Shown: piece by piece, positions 19,595 through 27,183 of the stretch | How the letters are laid out: every line of letters starts with the position of its first letter | Numbering within the stretch: position 1 is the stretch's first letter | Origin: Achromobacter spanius | GTDB lineage: Bacteria > Pseudomonadota > Gammaproteobacteria > Burkholderiales > Burkholderiaceae_B | NCBI RefSeq assembly: GCF_029637605.1 | Contig: NZ_CP121261.1 | Coordinates: 1,488,001 to 1,552,000 of the forward strand | Reading direction: 5' to 3' | DNA length: 64,000 nt | The notes under the pieces: model-generated | The model's database searches: none | Told to the model about the DNA's origin: nothing | Seen by the model: only the letters and a program-made list of their open reading frames with translations | Made by a program: the position numbers and the translations under genes

Positions 19595-21601
19595 ATGACG
19601 CCCGCCGTGTTCCGCTCCAAGATCGCACGCGGCGCCAACATGCGCTGGCTGATGAACCTGGCGCACATGGAGCCGTCACCCGTCAGCCCCTGGGTGGCGG
19701 CGCGGGCTGCGCTGGCCATCGGCTTGCCGACGGCCGTAGGTCTGGCGCTTGAGCAAAGCGGCCCCGCCGCGCTGGTCGCGCTAGGCGCGCTGCCGGCCAT
19801 CACCGGCGACAACGGAGGCCCTTACCGCAACCGGGCGCTGTCCATCGGCTGCGCCGTGTTCGGCAGCGCGCTGGGCTATTTGCTGGGCAACCTGGTGGCC
19901 GGACACGGGCTGTGGACGGCGGCCGCCATGACCGTGCTGGTGCTCGTCGCCAGTCTGGTGGGCACCTTCAACAACATCGCGGCGGTCGCCACGCTGCAAT
20001 TCGCGGTGTACGTCATCGTGGGTTCCAGCCTGACGTCCACCCTGCCGCCCTGGCTGCCTTCGGTGCTGGTGGGCATGGGCGGGCTGTTTGGCCTGGCGCT
20101 GACGCTGGTGGGCTGGGTCGTACACCCGATTGCCCCCGAACGCGCCGCCGTCGCGCAGGCCTACCGCAAGCTGGCCACCCTGCTCGCCGCGATCGGCACA
20201 TCGCGCACCATGGTGGCCCGGCGCGACATGGAAGCGGCGATGACCACCGCCTACGACACGGTGTTGGCGGCCCGTGGACGCGCGGCCGGGCCGTCTCCGC
20301 GCCTGGCTCGCCTGGCGGCGCAACTTCAGGCCTGCACGCCGCTGGCCAATACCGCGCTGGCGCTGGCCCGCGCCGGCCGTGTCCTGCCGCCGGCCTGCGC
20401 GCGCGTCATGAACCATCTGGCCGACAGGGTGGAACATGATCAAGTCCCCGCCCCCGGCGACGACATTGCGGCCTTGCGCCACGCCGGCATGCCGCAACTG
20501 GCGGATGCGCTGGCGCAGGCCGAGCCCTTGCTGACCGGCGCCAGCACGCCCGAGGCGAACCCCGAGGCCCCGCTTGCGCCGGTGCGCCCGCGCACGCCAT
20601 GGCGGGTGCTTGCACGCACCTACCGCCCCGGTCCAACCACCGTGCGCTACCTGATCCGGCTGGGCCTGTGTCTGGTCGCCGCCGAGGCTGTGGCGCTAGC
20701 CGCGTCGCTGCCGCGTTCGTACTGGGTGCCCTTGATTGTGGTGGTGATCTTCAAGCCCAACTTCGGCTCGGTATTCGCGCGGGCGCTGCAAAGCTGCGGC
20801 GGCAGCGTGGTGGGCGTGGCCATCAGCGCCACCGTGCTCGCGGTGGACCAGAACGGCATCGCCAGCGTGCTGACGGTGGCGGCGCTGGCGGCCTTGCTGC
20901 CTTGGTCCATCCGCCGCAATTACGGGCTGTTTTCCGCCCTTCTGGTGCCGATCCTGGTGTTGCTGATCGGCGCCTTGCAGCCCGGCACCTGGACCATCGC
21001 GCTGGCGCGCCTGCTGGATGTGGGCGTGGCGGCCGGCATCGTGCTGCTGGTGGGTTACCTGCCGTGGATCCGCATCGAGCGCAACAACCTGGACCACGCC
21101 GTCGCCACCTCGATGGACACGCTGGCCGCTTACGTCAACACCGTGTTCCAGGAGGCCCCCGCCAAGCGCCACGTCCTGCGCGCCCGCGCCTATGCAAGCC
21201 TGTCGGACTTGCGCATCGCGTTGCAGCGCGGCCTGTCGGAGCCGCGTTTGGTCAGCCGCCGCGCGCTGGCCTGGTGGCCGGTGGAAGTGGCGCTGGAGCG
21301 CGTGGCCAACGCCGTGTCGGATACGGCCTGGTCGCTGCCTGCCGACCAGCCCATTCCCAGCGCCGCCGAGGTCGGGCAACTGGCGCACGCCTTGCATGCC
21401 TTGAGCGTCGCGGTGACGGAAGGCGCGGCCCCGCCTGTTGCGGCCATCGCCACCCCCTCGGCAGCACTGGCCGACGTGGCCGCCGAAATAGAAAACTTGC
21501 GCGCTGTGCTGGCCGGCCCGGACTTTGCCATCGCGCCCCTCGCCGCCTTGCCCAAGCGCCGCTCCACCCATCCCCTTACCCCTCCACCCCACCAGGTCTG
21601 A
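19595..21601 (+). CDS. FUSC-family inner-membrane protein
   Basis: A 668-residue protein with two sets of transmembrane helices (about residues 30-185 and 345-490) separated and followed by soluble segments, as in the FUSC/YccS/AaeB superfamily. Typical blocks are ALGALPAITGDNGGPYRNRA and YWVPLIVVVIFKPNFGSVFARALQS. Relatives are linked to aromatic-acid efflux or fusaric acid resistance, but here no adaptor or outer-membrane gene is adjacent, so the role is open. No clear ribosome site precedes the ATG; a start at 19640 (MRWLMNL) is also possible. It lies three bases upstream of the NRDE gene, so the two are co-transcribed. Confidence 0.75.
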   Translation: MTPAVFRSKIARGANMRWLMNLAHMEPSPVSPWVAARAALAIGLPTAVGLALEQSGPAALVALGALPAITGDNGGPYRNRALSIGCAVFGSALGYLLGNLVAGHGLWTAAAMTVLVLVASLVGTFNNIAAVATLQFAVYVIVGSSLTSTLPPWLPSVLVGMGGLFGLALTLVGWVVHPIAPERAAVAQAYRKLATLLAAIGTSRTMVARRDMEAAMTTAYDTVLAARGRAAGPSPRLARLAAQLQACTPLANTALALARAGRVLPPACARVMNHLADRVEHDQVPAPGDDIAALRHAGMPQLADALAQAEPLLTGASTPEANPEAPLAPVRPRTPWRVLARTYRPGPTTVRYLIRLGLCLVAAEAVALAASLPRSYWVPLIVVVIFKPNFGSVFARALQSCGGSVVGVAISATVLAVDQNGIASVLTVAALAALLPWSIRRNYGLFSALLVPILVLLIGALQPGTWTIALARLLDVGVAAGIVLLVGYLPWIRIERNNLDHAVATSMDTLAAYVNTVFQEAPAKRHVLRARAYASLSDLRIALQRGLSEPRLVSRRALAWWPVEVALERVANAVSDTAWSLPADQPIPSAAEVGQLAHALHALSVAVTEGAAPPVAAIATPSAALADVAAEIENLRAVLAGPDFAIAPLAALPKRRSTHPLTPPPHQV

Positions 21602-21604
21602 ACC

Positions 21605-22375
21605 ATGTGTCTTGCCGTATTGGCCCTGCACGCCTTGCCGGGCATTCCCGTCCTGATCGCCGCCAACCGCGACGAATTCCACGCGCGCCCCACGCATCCG
21701 GCCGCACAATGGGCCGATGCGCCCGGCCTGTACGCGGGCCGCGACGGCCTGGCCGGCGGCACCTGGATGGGCGTGACGGCGCAAGGACGCTTTGCGCTGG
21801 TCACCAACTTCCGAGAACCCGGCAGGCACCTGGACCCCGCCCCGTCGCGCGGCGCGCTGGTTGAGGACTATCTGCGCGGCGAAGACTCGCCGCAAGCGTA
21901 CCTGGCCCGCGCGCATGAATCGGATCAGGCGTACAACGGGTTCAACCTGATCGTGGGCGATACCCACCAGGCCTGGTACCTGAGCAACCGCGATGGCCCG
22001 CCGCGCCTGCTGGCGCCGGGCATCTACGCCCTGTCCAACCATTTGCTGGACACGCCCTGGCCCAAGCTTGCCCGTACCAAGACGGCGTTTACCGAGGTGC
22101 TGGGGCGTACCCCGCAACCCGACCTGCCCGCCTTGTTCGACGCGCTGGCGGACCGGCAGACCGCCACCGACGAGGACATGCCCGCCACCGGTCTGCCCCC
22201 TGACCGTGAAAGACTGTTGAGCAGCCCGTTCATCGTCAGCCCCGACTACGGCACCCGCGCCTCCAGCGTGCTGGTGCTGCGCGAGGGCGGCGCGGGCCAA
22301 TTGGACGAACGGCGCTTTGCGCCCGACGGCACGGTCAGCGGTGAAAGCCGGCTGGCGTTTTCCTGGCAAGCCTGA
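21605..22375 (+). CDS. NRDE-family protein
   Basis: A 256-residue protein with the namesake NRDE motif at residues 21-24 (LIAANRDEFHARPT), followed by LAGGTWMGVTAQGRFALVTNFRE and GFNLIVGD, conserved in this family (eukaryotic relative TANGO2). The Cys at position 2 resembles the N-terminal nucleophile arrangement of the family. The biochemical role is not established; relatives are implicated in haem trafficking or lipid metabolism. It starts three bases after the FUSC gene. Confidence 0.8.
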   Translation: MCLAVLALHALPGIPVLIAANRDEFHARPTHPAAQWADAPGLYAGRDGLAGGTWMGVTAQGRFALVTNFREPGRHLDPAPSRGALVEDYLRGEDSPQAYLARAHESDQAYNGFNLIVGDTHQAWYLSNRDGPPRLLAPGIYALSNHLLDTPWPKLARTKTAFTEVLGRTPQPDLPALFDALADRQTATDEDMPATGLPPDRERLLSSPFIVSPDYGTRASSVLVLREGGAGQLDERRFAPDGTVSGESRLAFSWQA

Positions 22376-22514
22376 ACGCACGGGGATATGCTGGGCGGCA
22401 CGGCGTCCGGAAAGGCCGGGAGCGGAAACAATCGGTTGATCTCCGAGACGCGCTGCTGCGAACTCCGTGCCGTCGGCCGGGTCGAAGCTCAATCATCCAC
22501 GTCTGGAGAATCAG

Positions 22515-22949
22515 ATGAACAAACGCATTGAACGCTGCACCCTATCCGCCATGATGGCCTTGGGCAGCATGGCCATTGCTGGCGTGCTGTCCACCGCGCA
22601 AGCGGCCTTGCCGCCGGTCAAGCACCAGGGCTCGGTGCAGTACGTCAGCGGCGGCATCGGCATCGATGAATCCGAAGCCATGAAAGCCGCCGCGAAAGAC
22701 TATCCGCTGGCGCTGACTTTCGCGGCACAGCGCGATGGCAAGGCCGACTATGTAGCCAGCGTCGCCGTCACCATCCACGACGCGCAAGGCAAGGAAGTCT
22801 TGAAGGCGACGTCCGAAGGCCCTTACATGCTGGTCAAGCTGCCCGCCGGCAGCTACAAGGTGTCGGCTACGTTTGAGGGCAAGGCGCAGGAACGCGCAGT
22901 GACCGTGCAAGGCACCGGCACCGCGCGCGCGGTTTTTGAGTGGAAGTAA
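22515..22949 (+). CDS. Small exported protein of unknown function
   Basis: A 144-residue protein. The ATG at 22515 is chosen because CTGGAGAA lies just upstream and a signal peptide (MNKRIERCTLSAMMALGSMA, cleavage near AQA) follows; an in-frame start 48 bases upstream is less likely. The mature part contains a beta-rich module (VAVTIHDAQGKEVLKATSEG and LPAGSYKVSATFEGKAQERA) resembling carboxypeptidase-regulatory-like or prealbumin-like folds. It is probably periplasmic. No function can be assigned. Confidence 0.65.
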   Translation: MNKRIERCTLSAMMALGSMAIAGVLSTAQAALPPVKHQGSVQYVSGGIGIDESEAMKAAAKDYPLALTFAAQRDGKADYVASVAVTIHDAQGKEVLKATSEGPYMLVKLPAGSYKVSATFEGKAQERAVTVQGTGTARAVFEWK

Positions 22950-23009
22950 CGCTGGGGGGATTCCCAGAGTGTTGACCCCAGGGTTCCGATGCCCAGGGGT
23001 TTGCATTTC

Positions 23010-23384
23010 TTAGACGCCTGAAAACAGGATGGCGATCACAAAGCCCACGCTGATCGCCCAGACCAGCGATCGCAACGCGCCCCAGCCCGCCACGTACATA
23101 GCCAGATAGCCCAGCCGCACGCCCAACCAGCACGCCATCAAGGTGGCTACATGGGCGGGCGACGCCTGCGTATACAGCGCAAACAACACCGCCGCGTAGA
23201 AGAACGGCAGCGCTTCAAAGGCATTGATCTGCGCCGCGTTGGCGCGCGCGCGCCATCCTTCCTGTCGAGCAAGCCATGCGCGAGGGTCGTTGTTGTCGAA
23301 CTTATTGCCCCCCGCCTTGGCGATGATTGTCGACACCAACGGCAACAGCGCCGCTGCCAACATCAACCACGCAATCATTTTCAT
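23010..23384 (-). CDS. MAPEG-family membrane protein
   Basis: A 124-residue protein with four hydrophobic helices (about residues 4-22, 52-70, 76-98 and 104-122). Family marks include RANAAQINAFEALPFFYAAVL and a long central helix with CWLGVRLGYLAMY, as in MAPEG proteins (membrane-associated eicosanoid and glutathione metabolism). AGGAG precedes the ATG at suitable spacing. It stands alone, next to the left edge of the insertion-sequence cluster. Enzymatic activity is unknown. Confidence 0.75.
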   Translation of the reverse strand: MKMIAWLMLAAALLPLVSTIIAKAGGNKFDNNDPRAWLARQEGWRARANAAQINAFEALPFFYAAVLFALYTQASPAHVATLMACWLGVRLGYLAMYVAGWGALRSLVWAISVGFVIAILFSGV

Positions 23385-23785
23385 GTGAACTCCTGGTGCG
23401 CAAGATAAGGCGGCTCGCGTTTGGCGCCGCTGCGGCAGCGGTCACCTGAAGGCGGAAGAAGTGAAAAACCTGGCACATTGAACTGACCCGTAAGCAACCC
23501 TGTCAAGAAGGCATTGGTTGATAGACGCTCGGAGCAAGGGTTATCCAGGGCACGAAGTGCACTGGCGGGAGGCCGCCCAGCGACCGGGGCGGGCGGTATG
23601 GGTTGTGATTGACCAACCATCGGTCGGTAAACGCTTGAACTTGGCTGAGGTTGGCGAACAGGTGCGCATCGAGCACCTCGGTACGATCAATGCGATTGAA
23701 GCGCTCGATAAAGGCGTTCTGATTTGACTTGCCAGGCTGGATATAGCGGATCGAAATGCATTTTTCGACTGCCCATTCGGGAAAA

Positions 23786-25072
23786 GGGGCCTGTCAGTAA
23801 TTTCGTGTTCAAGGCATAACATGCGTCCAAGGAGCATTTATGCCACGCAACCCGAAGTCCAAGCTGGCGGATCTGCCGGCTATTCGCCCTGAGCTGTTGG
23901 CGTCGTTCGGTGAGGGCCCGATGACGGCCGAAGCGATCAACGCCGCCTCCCTGGCCTTCAAGAAGGCCCTGATCGAGCGCGCGCTCAGCGGTGAGATGAA
24001 CCATCACCTGGGCTACCCCAGCGGTGCCGCCAAGCCCGCCGATGTCGCCAACCAGCGCAACGGCAAGGGCGCCAAGACGGTGCTCACCGGGGAAGGCCCT
24101 GTGCGTATCGAGGTGCCGCGCGACCGCGACGGCAGCTTCACGCCGCTGCTTATCCCGAAGCACGAGCGGCGTTTCACGGGCTTTGACGACAAGATTGTTG
24201 CCATGTACGCCCGAGGCATGACGGTGCGCGAGATCCACGGATTTTTGCTGGAGCAATACGCCACCGAGGTCTCGCCCGAGTTCATCAGCTCGGTGACCGA
24301 TGAGGTCATGGCCGAGGTCACTGCCAGTCAAGGTCCGCGAGGACGCCGTCGTACGCAACAAGGCCATCTACCTGGCGCTGGGCGTGTTGCCAGACGGATC
24401 GAGGGAGATCCTGGGCCTTTGGATCGAAGGCACCGAAGGCGCCAAGTTCTGGATGAAGGTCTTCAACGATCTGAAGACGCGAGGCGTGGGAGATATCCTG
24501 ATCGCCGTGACCGACGGCCTGAAAAGCATGCCCGAGGCCCTGGGCGCAGTGTTCCCCGCGACCACGCTGCAAACCTGCATCGTGCACCTGATCCGCAACA
24601 GCCTCGATTACGCCACCTGGAAGGACCGCAAGGCGCTTGCCGCGGCGATCCGGCCCATCTACACGGCCGCGAGTGCTGAGGCGGCCCAGGCCGAGCTCGA
24701 TGCCTTTTCTGAAGGCCCATGGGGTCAGAAATTCCCGACGATCCGCGCCGCGTGGCGCAGCGCCTGGGATCGCGTGATTCCCTTCTTCGCATTTCCGCCG
24801 GAAGTGCGCCGGGTGATCTATACGACCAACGCCATCGAGAGCATCAATGCCCAGTTGCGCAAGATTATCAAGACCCGCGGGCACTTCCCATCTGACGACG
24901 ACGCCACCAAGCTCATCTGGCTGGCCCTGCGCAATATCACCGCAGACTGGGGACGGCCTGCTCGCGACTGGAAGCAGGCCATGAACCAATTCGCTATCCT
25001 CTATGAGGATCGGTTTATCAGACCTTCCGTGTAAGTCTTAACCCCGCCTTGAACACGGAATTCTGACACCCC
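23786..25072 (+). mobile_element. IS256-family insertion sequence (decayed)
   Basis: It is 1287 bases long and bounded by imperfect terminal inverted repeats. The left end reads GGGGCCTGTCAG then CGTGTTCAAGGC; the right end, on the other strand, reads GGGGTGTCAG then CGTGTTCAAGGC. It is flanked by CGGGAAAA (23778-23785) and CGGGAAAG (25073-25080), a near-perfect 8-bp target duplication. The exact ends are my best fit. It interrupts an older IS3-type transposase remnant. Confidence 0.75.
23840..25034 (+). pseudogene. IS256-family transposase with internal deletion and frameshift
   Basis: The N-terminal part (frame of the ATG at 23840, through VTDEVMAEVTA) and the C-terminal part (another frame, from VKVREDAVVRNKAIYLALGV to the stop at 25034) are both classic IS256/Mutator transposase. 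They join badly at about 24325-24340. Compared with intact family members, roughly 20 codons normally reading WQSRPL...FFDALR are missing, and the length lost is not a multiple of three. That segment carries the first catalytic Asp. The second Asp (VTDGLKSMPEAL) and the Glu (TTNAIESIN) remain. The element cannot move on its own. Confidence 0.85.
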
Positions 25073-25353
25073 CGGGAAAGGCCTCGGAGATCCTCTCCGG
25101 GCCTTTATCCAGGCGTATTGCGTCAGGGGTCCATCGTTGATCAAGCGGCCCAAGACCACAACGAGGGGTGCTAAAGGGATGGACACCTGAGTACTTGATC
25201 TTCCATAGACAATACGCGGCGTTGCTGACAGACCCTGAATGCGCGTGGCGACTTCAAAACCAACAAAAGCCTAAGCTAATTGTCCGGCGGCAGCCTCTGC
25301 GCAACAGCGCAAATCAAGTTCCGCTCTGCCTGTGTAGGTGAGCGCATCACAAA

Positions 25354-25388
25354 CAGAAAGGTCTGCCTTGCTGATCCTGACCTTTCTG
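25354..25388 (-). terminator. Hairpin downstream of the orphan immunity gene
   Basis: CAGAAAGGTC and GACCTTTCTG form a perfect 10-bp stem with a 15-base loop, beginning 18 bases after the stop of the small gene at 25406. There is no T run on either strand, so termination is only possible. I see nothing else in 25187-25405. Confidence 0.4.
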
Positions 25389-25405
25389 CACCATCTAAAT
25401 CACCG

Positions 25406-25621
25406 CTACTTCAATAACTTAACCGCCTGACTCAATAGAGACATGAACTCTTCAAGTTCAAAACTCCACTTCCCGCCTTCAGCAGGTGGGTATATTTCTA
25501 TTTCCAAGGGTCTATCAGGCTCGCGGGATACTTCAGCTAGCTGGTCAGTTCCCAACCATATTTCGAACACAGAATTTTCCCAATCTGGAGGGCTACTAAT
25601 CAAAGAGGATAAATGTGTCAT
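25406..25621 (-). CDS. Small protein overlapping an orphan toxin tail; candidate second immunity protein
   Basis: A 71-residue acidic protein (SLISSPPDWENSVFEIWLGT, then a EIYPPAEGGKWSFELEEFM segment). Its start codon overlaps the stop of the upstream toxin-tail frame as ATGA, the usual arrangement of CdiI-type immunity genes, and its base composition is much lower in GC than the chromosome. Small acidic single-domain proteins in this position normally bind and neutralise the cognate toxin in the cytoplasm. No named immunity family is recognised, so the role rests on position. A GC-poor ribosome site may lie inside the toxin tail. Confidence 0.6.
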   Translation of the reverse strand: MTHLSSLISSPPDWENSVFEIWLGTDQLAEVSREPDRPLEIEIYPPAEGGKWSFELEEFMSLLSQAVKLLK

Positions 25622-25937
25622 GGTTTCGGTAGCACCAACAGGCCGATGAATTTTCCACTGGCTTCATAGCGAAGCCCCCTACCATCCGGAGCAACGATAT
25701 CCATCACTTTTCCGAATCTTCCTGTGTACTTGTAGGTAACGGTTGACGCGGGATTTGTGAGAATATCATCAGCTATTTTTTGGCCTTGAGCATTGATTTC
25801 GGAAGGACTGCCTTTGACGCTAGGAAATGCACTACCTTCTCGACTGCCATGCTGCGACCCGCGGCCAGGTCAGAGCCGGCCACGACGATGTTGTATTGAT
25901 CTGCCTTGCCCGCCGCGATGATCGCCATGTCTCGGTC
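25618..25937 (-). pseudogene. Orphan CdiA-type toxin tail fused to a fragment of haemagglutinin core
   Basis: On the minus strand, bases 25851-25937 read RDMAIIAAGKADQYNIVVAG then SDLAAGRS, nearly the same as a piece of the large exoprotein (29653-29737). The following bases, in another frame, encode a toxin-like tail: HGSREGSAFPSVKGSPSEIN, then KIADDILTNPAST, then FGKVMDIVAPDGRGLRYEAS and GKFIGLLVLPKP before the stop. A PDGRG.RY...GKF.G ending is one I associate with C-terminal tails of polymorphic toxins; the family is not named here. No start codon serves the toxin frame, and a TGA lies upstream in it. It is a displaced, silent module. Confidence 0.65.
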
Positions 25938-26188
25938 AGACTACGATTTTTCTTCAATCGGTTTAGTCGCCTGACGAAGGGCATAAGACTGGCACTATGC
26001 ATGCCCTAATCATCGCCAACGGAACCTTTTTATCTCGCCTCGCTCCACAGGAATTGGCTCAAATTTAATTTCCCTGTAAATCCGTTGGAAACCTAGGGAT
26101 ATGATTACGCTTTTCAGCCGTCGGGAACCAGCTAAAAAACGTCGCTTGAAACATTAAATCCAAAAAAATCGACAAATGCAGGACGATC
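25938..26188 (-). other. Low-GC spacer with fragmented protein-like frames
   Basis: No intact gene is seen in these 251 bases. On the minus strand two frames look partly protein-like: one reads FFSWFPTAEKRNHIPRFPTD before a stop, the other IYREIKFEPIPVERGEIKRF before a stop at 26010-26012. They overlap in the middle, as if a small gene had been frameshifted. It may be the remains of another toxin or immunity module, or chance. The region must also carry the promoter of the kptA gene. Confidence 0.25.
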
Positions 26189-26734
26189 ATGAATAACAAG
26201 CAACTGACCGAAACAAGCAAATTTCTAAGTTTTATTTTGCGCCATGAACCTCAAACAATCGGATTGCAACTCGATGCGGAAGGCTGGACAGACATCAACT
26301 CTTTGATTGTCGGCGCAGCGAAAGAGGGCCGCGTACTTGACCAGGCAATAATTCAGGCAGTAGTAAATAACAGCAATAAGAAACGTTTTACTCTCTCCGT
26401 CGATGGCTTGCGCATTCGAGCCGCACAGGGACATTCAGCACCAAACGTAAACCTCCCACACATAGAGAAAGAGCCGCCAAAACTCCTCTATCATGGCACT
26501 GCAACACGCTTTCTTGAATCTGTCCTTCAGCAAGGATTGATTGCAGGCTCACGCCACCATGTGCATTTATCCCAAGAAATTCTCACGGCTATCGCTGTCG
26601 GGCAGCGCTACGGCAAACCCGTAGTTCTGAGGATTGAATCCCAGCTGATGTACCAACAGGGGTTTAAATTTTTTCAAGCCGAAAATAGTGTTTGGCTAAC
26701 TGACACAGTTCCCGCTAATTTCATTTCAAAATAA
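26189..26734 (+). CDS. kptA: RNA 2'-phosphotransferase (Tpt1/KptA family)
   Basis: A 181-residue enzyme of the family that removes a 2'-phosphate from RNA using NAD, yielding ADP-ribose 1'',2''-cyclic phosphate. The N-terminal domain shows the family signature LSFILRHEPQTIGLQLDAEG with Arg18-His19; the C-terminal ADP-ribosyltransferase-like domain shows LLYHGTATRF, then SRHHVHLS, then YGKPVVLRI. The length is normal. It is low in GC, on the strand opposite to its neighbours, and its stop lies two bases from the stop of the immunity candidate. It sits between two toxin/immunity modules. Bacterial substrates are uncertain; RNA repair is inferred. Confidence 0.9.
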   Translation: MNNKQLTETSKFLSFILRHEPQTIGLQLDAEGWTDINSLIVGAAKEGRVLDQAIIQAVVNNSNKKRFTLSVDGLRIRAAQGHSAPNVNLPHIEKEPPKLLYHGTATRFLESVLQQGLIAGSRHHVHLSQEILTAIAVGQRYGKPVVLRIESQLMYQQGFKFFQAENSVWLTDTVPANFISK

Positions 26735-26736
26735 AA

Positions 26737-27183
26737 TCAACTACGCGATAATTCATTGGATAAAAACACATCTACGGCAAGCACATGAAAAGCAAGATTT
26801 TCTGACAAAAACTGTATACTGAAATGCCTCAACTTCGCCGGGTCGTGACTCGACACGGAACGCCATGCCTTCGAATTCTCTCTTACCAATTCGGAATCTA
26901 TAAACTCGGTCAAATTTCCCAACCTAAAATCGTTTGGATCACCATCAAACTCAAAAATAGCGCCTCCCGGGAATGGCTCCCGAATAAAGCATCGCACAGA
27001 CCTGAACACAATCTCCCGTCTTAAAGCAAGTGCGACCTCTTCGCCATTAACCACAATCTCCTTCTCATACTCAATCTCAAGTATCACGTCCGAGCCCACG
27101 GAGCGAAAAGACACTCTTGACTCACCATAACCTGGCAGCCACTCATATGGATCTAGTATTAATTTTGGCTGACGTATTTTCAT
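26737..27183 (-). CDS. Candidate immunity protein for the exoprotein's C-terminal toxin (CdiI-like)
   Basis: A 148-residue protein whose ATG overlaps the stop of the giant exoprotein gene by four bases (ATGA), the typical cdiA-cdiI junction. It is rich in aromatic and acidic residues, with beta-rich segments such as SRVSFRSVGSDVILEIEYEK and FPGGAIFEFDGDPNDFRLGN. No named immunity family is recognised. GC content is clearly below that of the exoprotein body, as expected of an exchangeable module. It should bind the toxin domain in the cytoplasm of the producing cell. Confidence 0.75.
   Translation of the reverse strand: MKIRQPKLILDPYEWLPGYGESRVSFRSVGSDVILEIEYEKEIVVNGEEVALALRREIVFRSVRCFIREPFPGGAIFEFDGDPNDFRLGNLTEFIDSELVRENSKAWRSVSSHDPAKLRHFSIQFLSENLAFHVLAVDVFLSNELSRS

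Larger units (their letters stand above)
23479..25170 (-). pseudogene. IS3-family transposase (orfB) remnant, split by an IS256-type insertion
   Basis: Reading the minus strand from about 25165 to 25073 and then, past the inserted element, from 23785 to 23517 gives one reading frame. It reads PDAIRLDKGPERISEAFPEW, then AVEKCISIRYIQPGKSNQNA, then FIERFNR and a TDRWLVNHNPYRPPRSLGGL tail, the C-terminal half of an IS3-type integrase catalytic domain. The expected DNGPEF motif reads DKGPER. TGAACTGACCC at 23479-23489 resembles an IS3-group terminal repeat. The 5' part of the element, including orfA, is not recognisable. It is non-functional. Confidence 0.75.

Noticed and set aside
20696..22492. 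Minus-strand frame of 598 codons opposite the FUSC and NRDE genes
   Set aside because: Its Gly/Arg/Gln/His-rich composition is typical of antisense GC-rich frames; both opposite genes are convincing.
24300..25034. Second half of the IS256 transposase as a separate intact gene
   Set aside because: Its first codons are out of frame with the family and it lacks the DNA-binding half and the first catalytic Asp; it is one part of a broken gene.
25001..25186. Minus-strand frame of 61 codons across the right end of the IS256 element
   Set aside because: It spans the element boundary; the meaningful frame here is the IS3 orfB remnant in a different phase.
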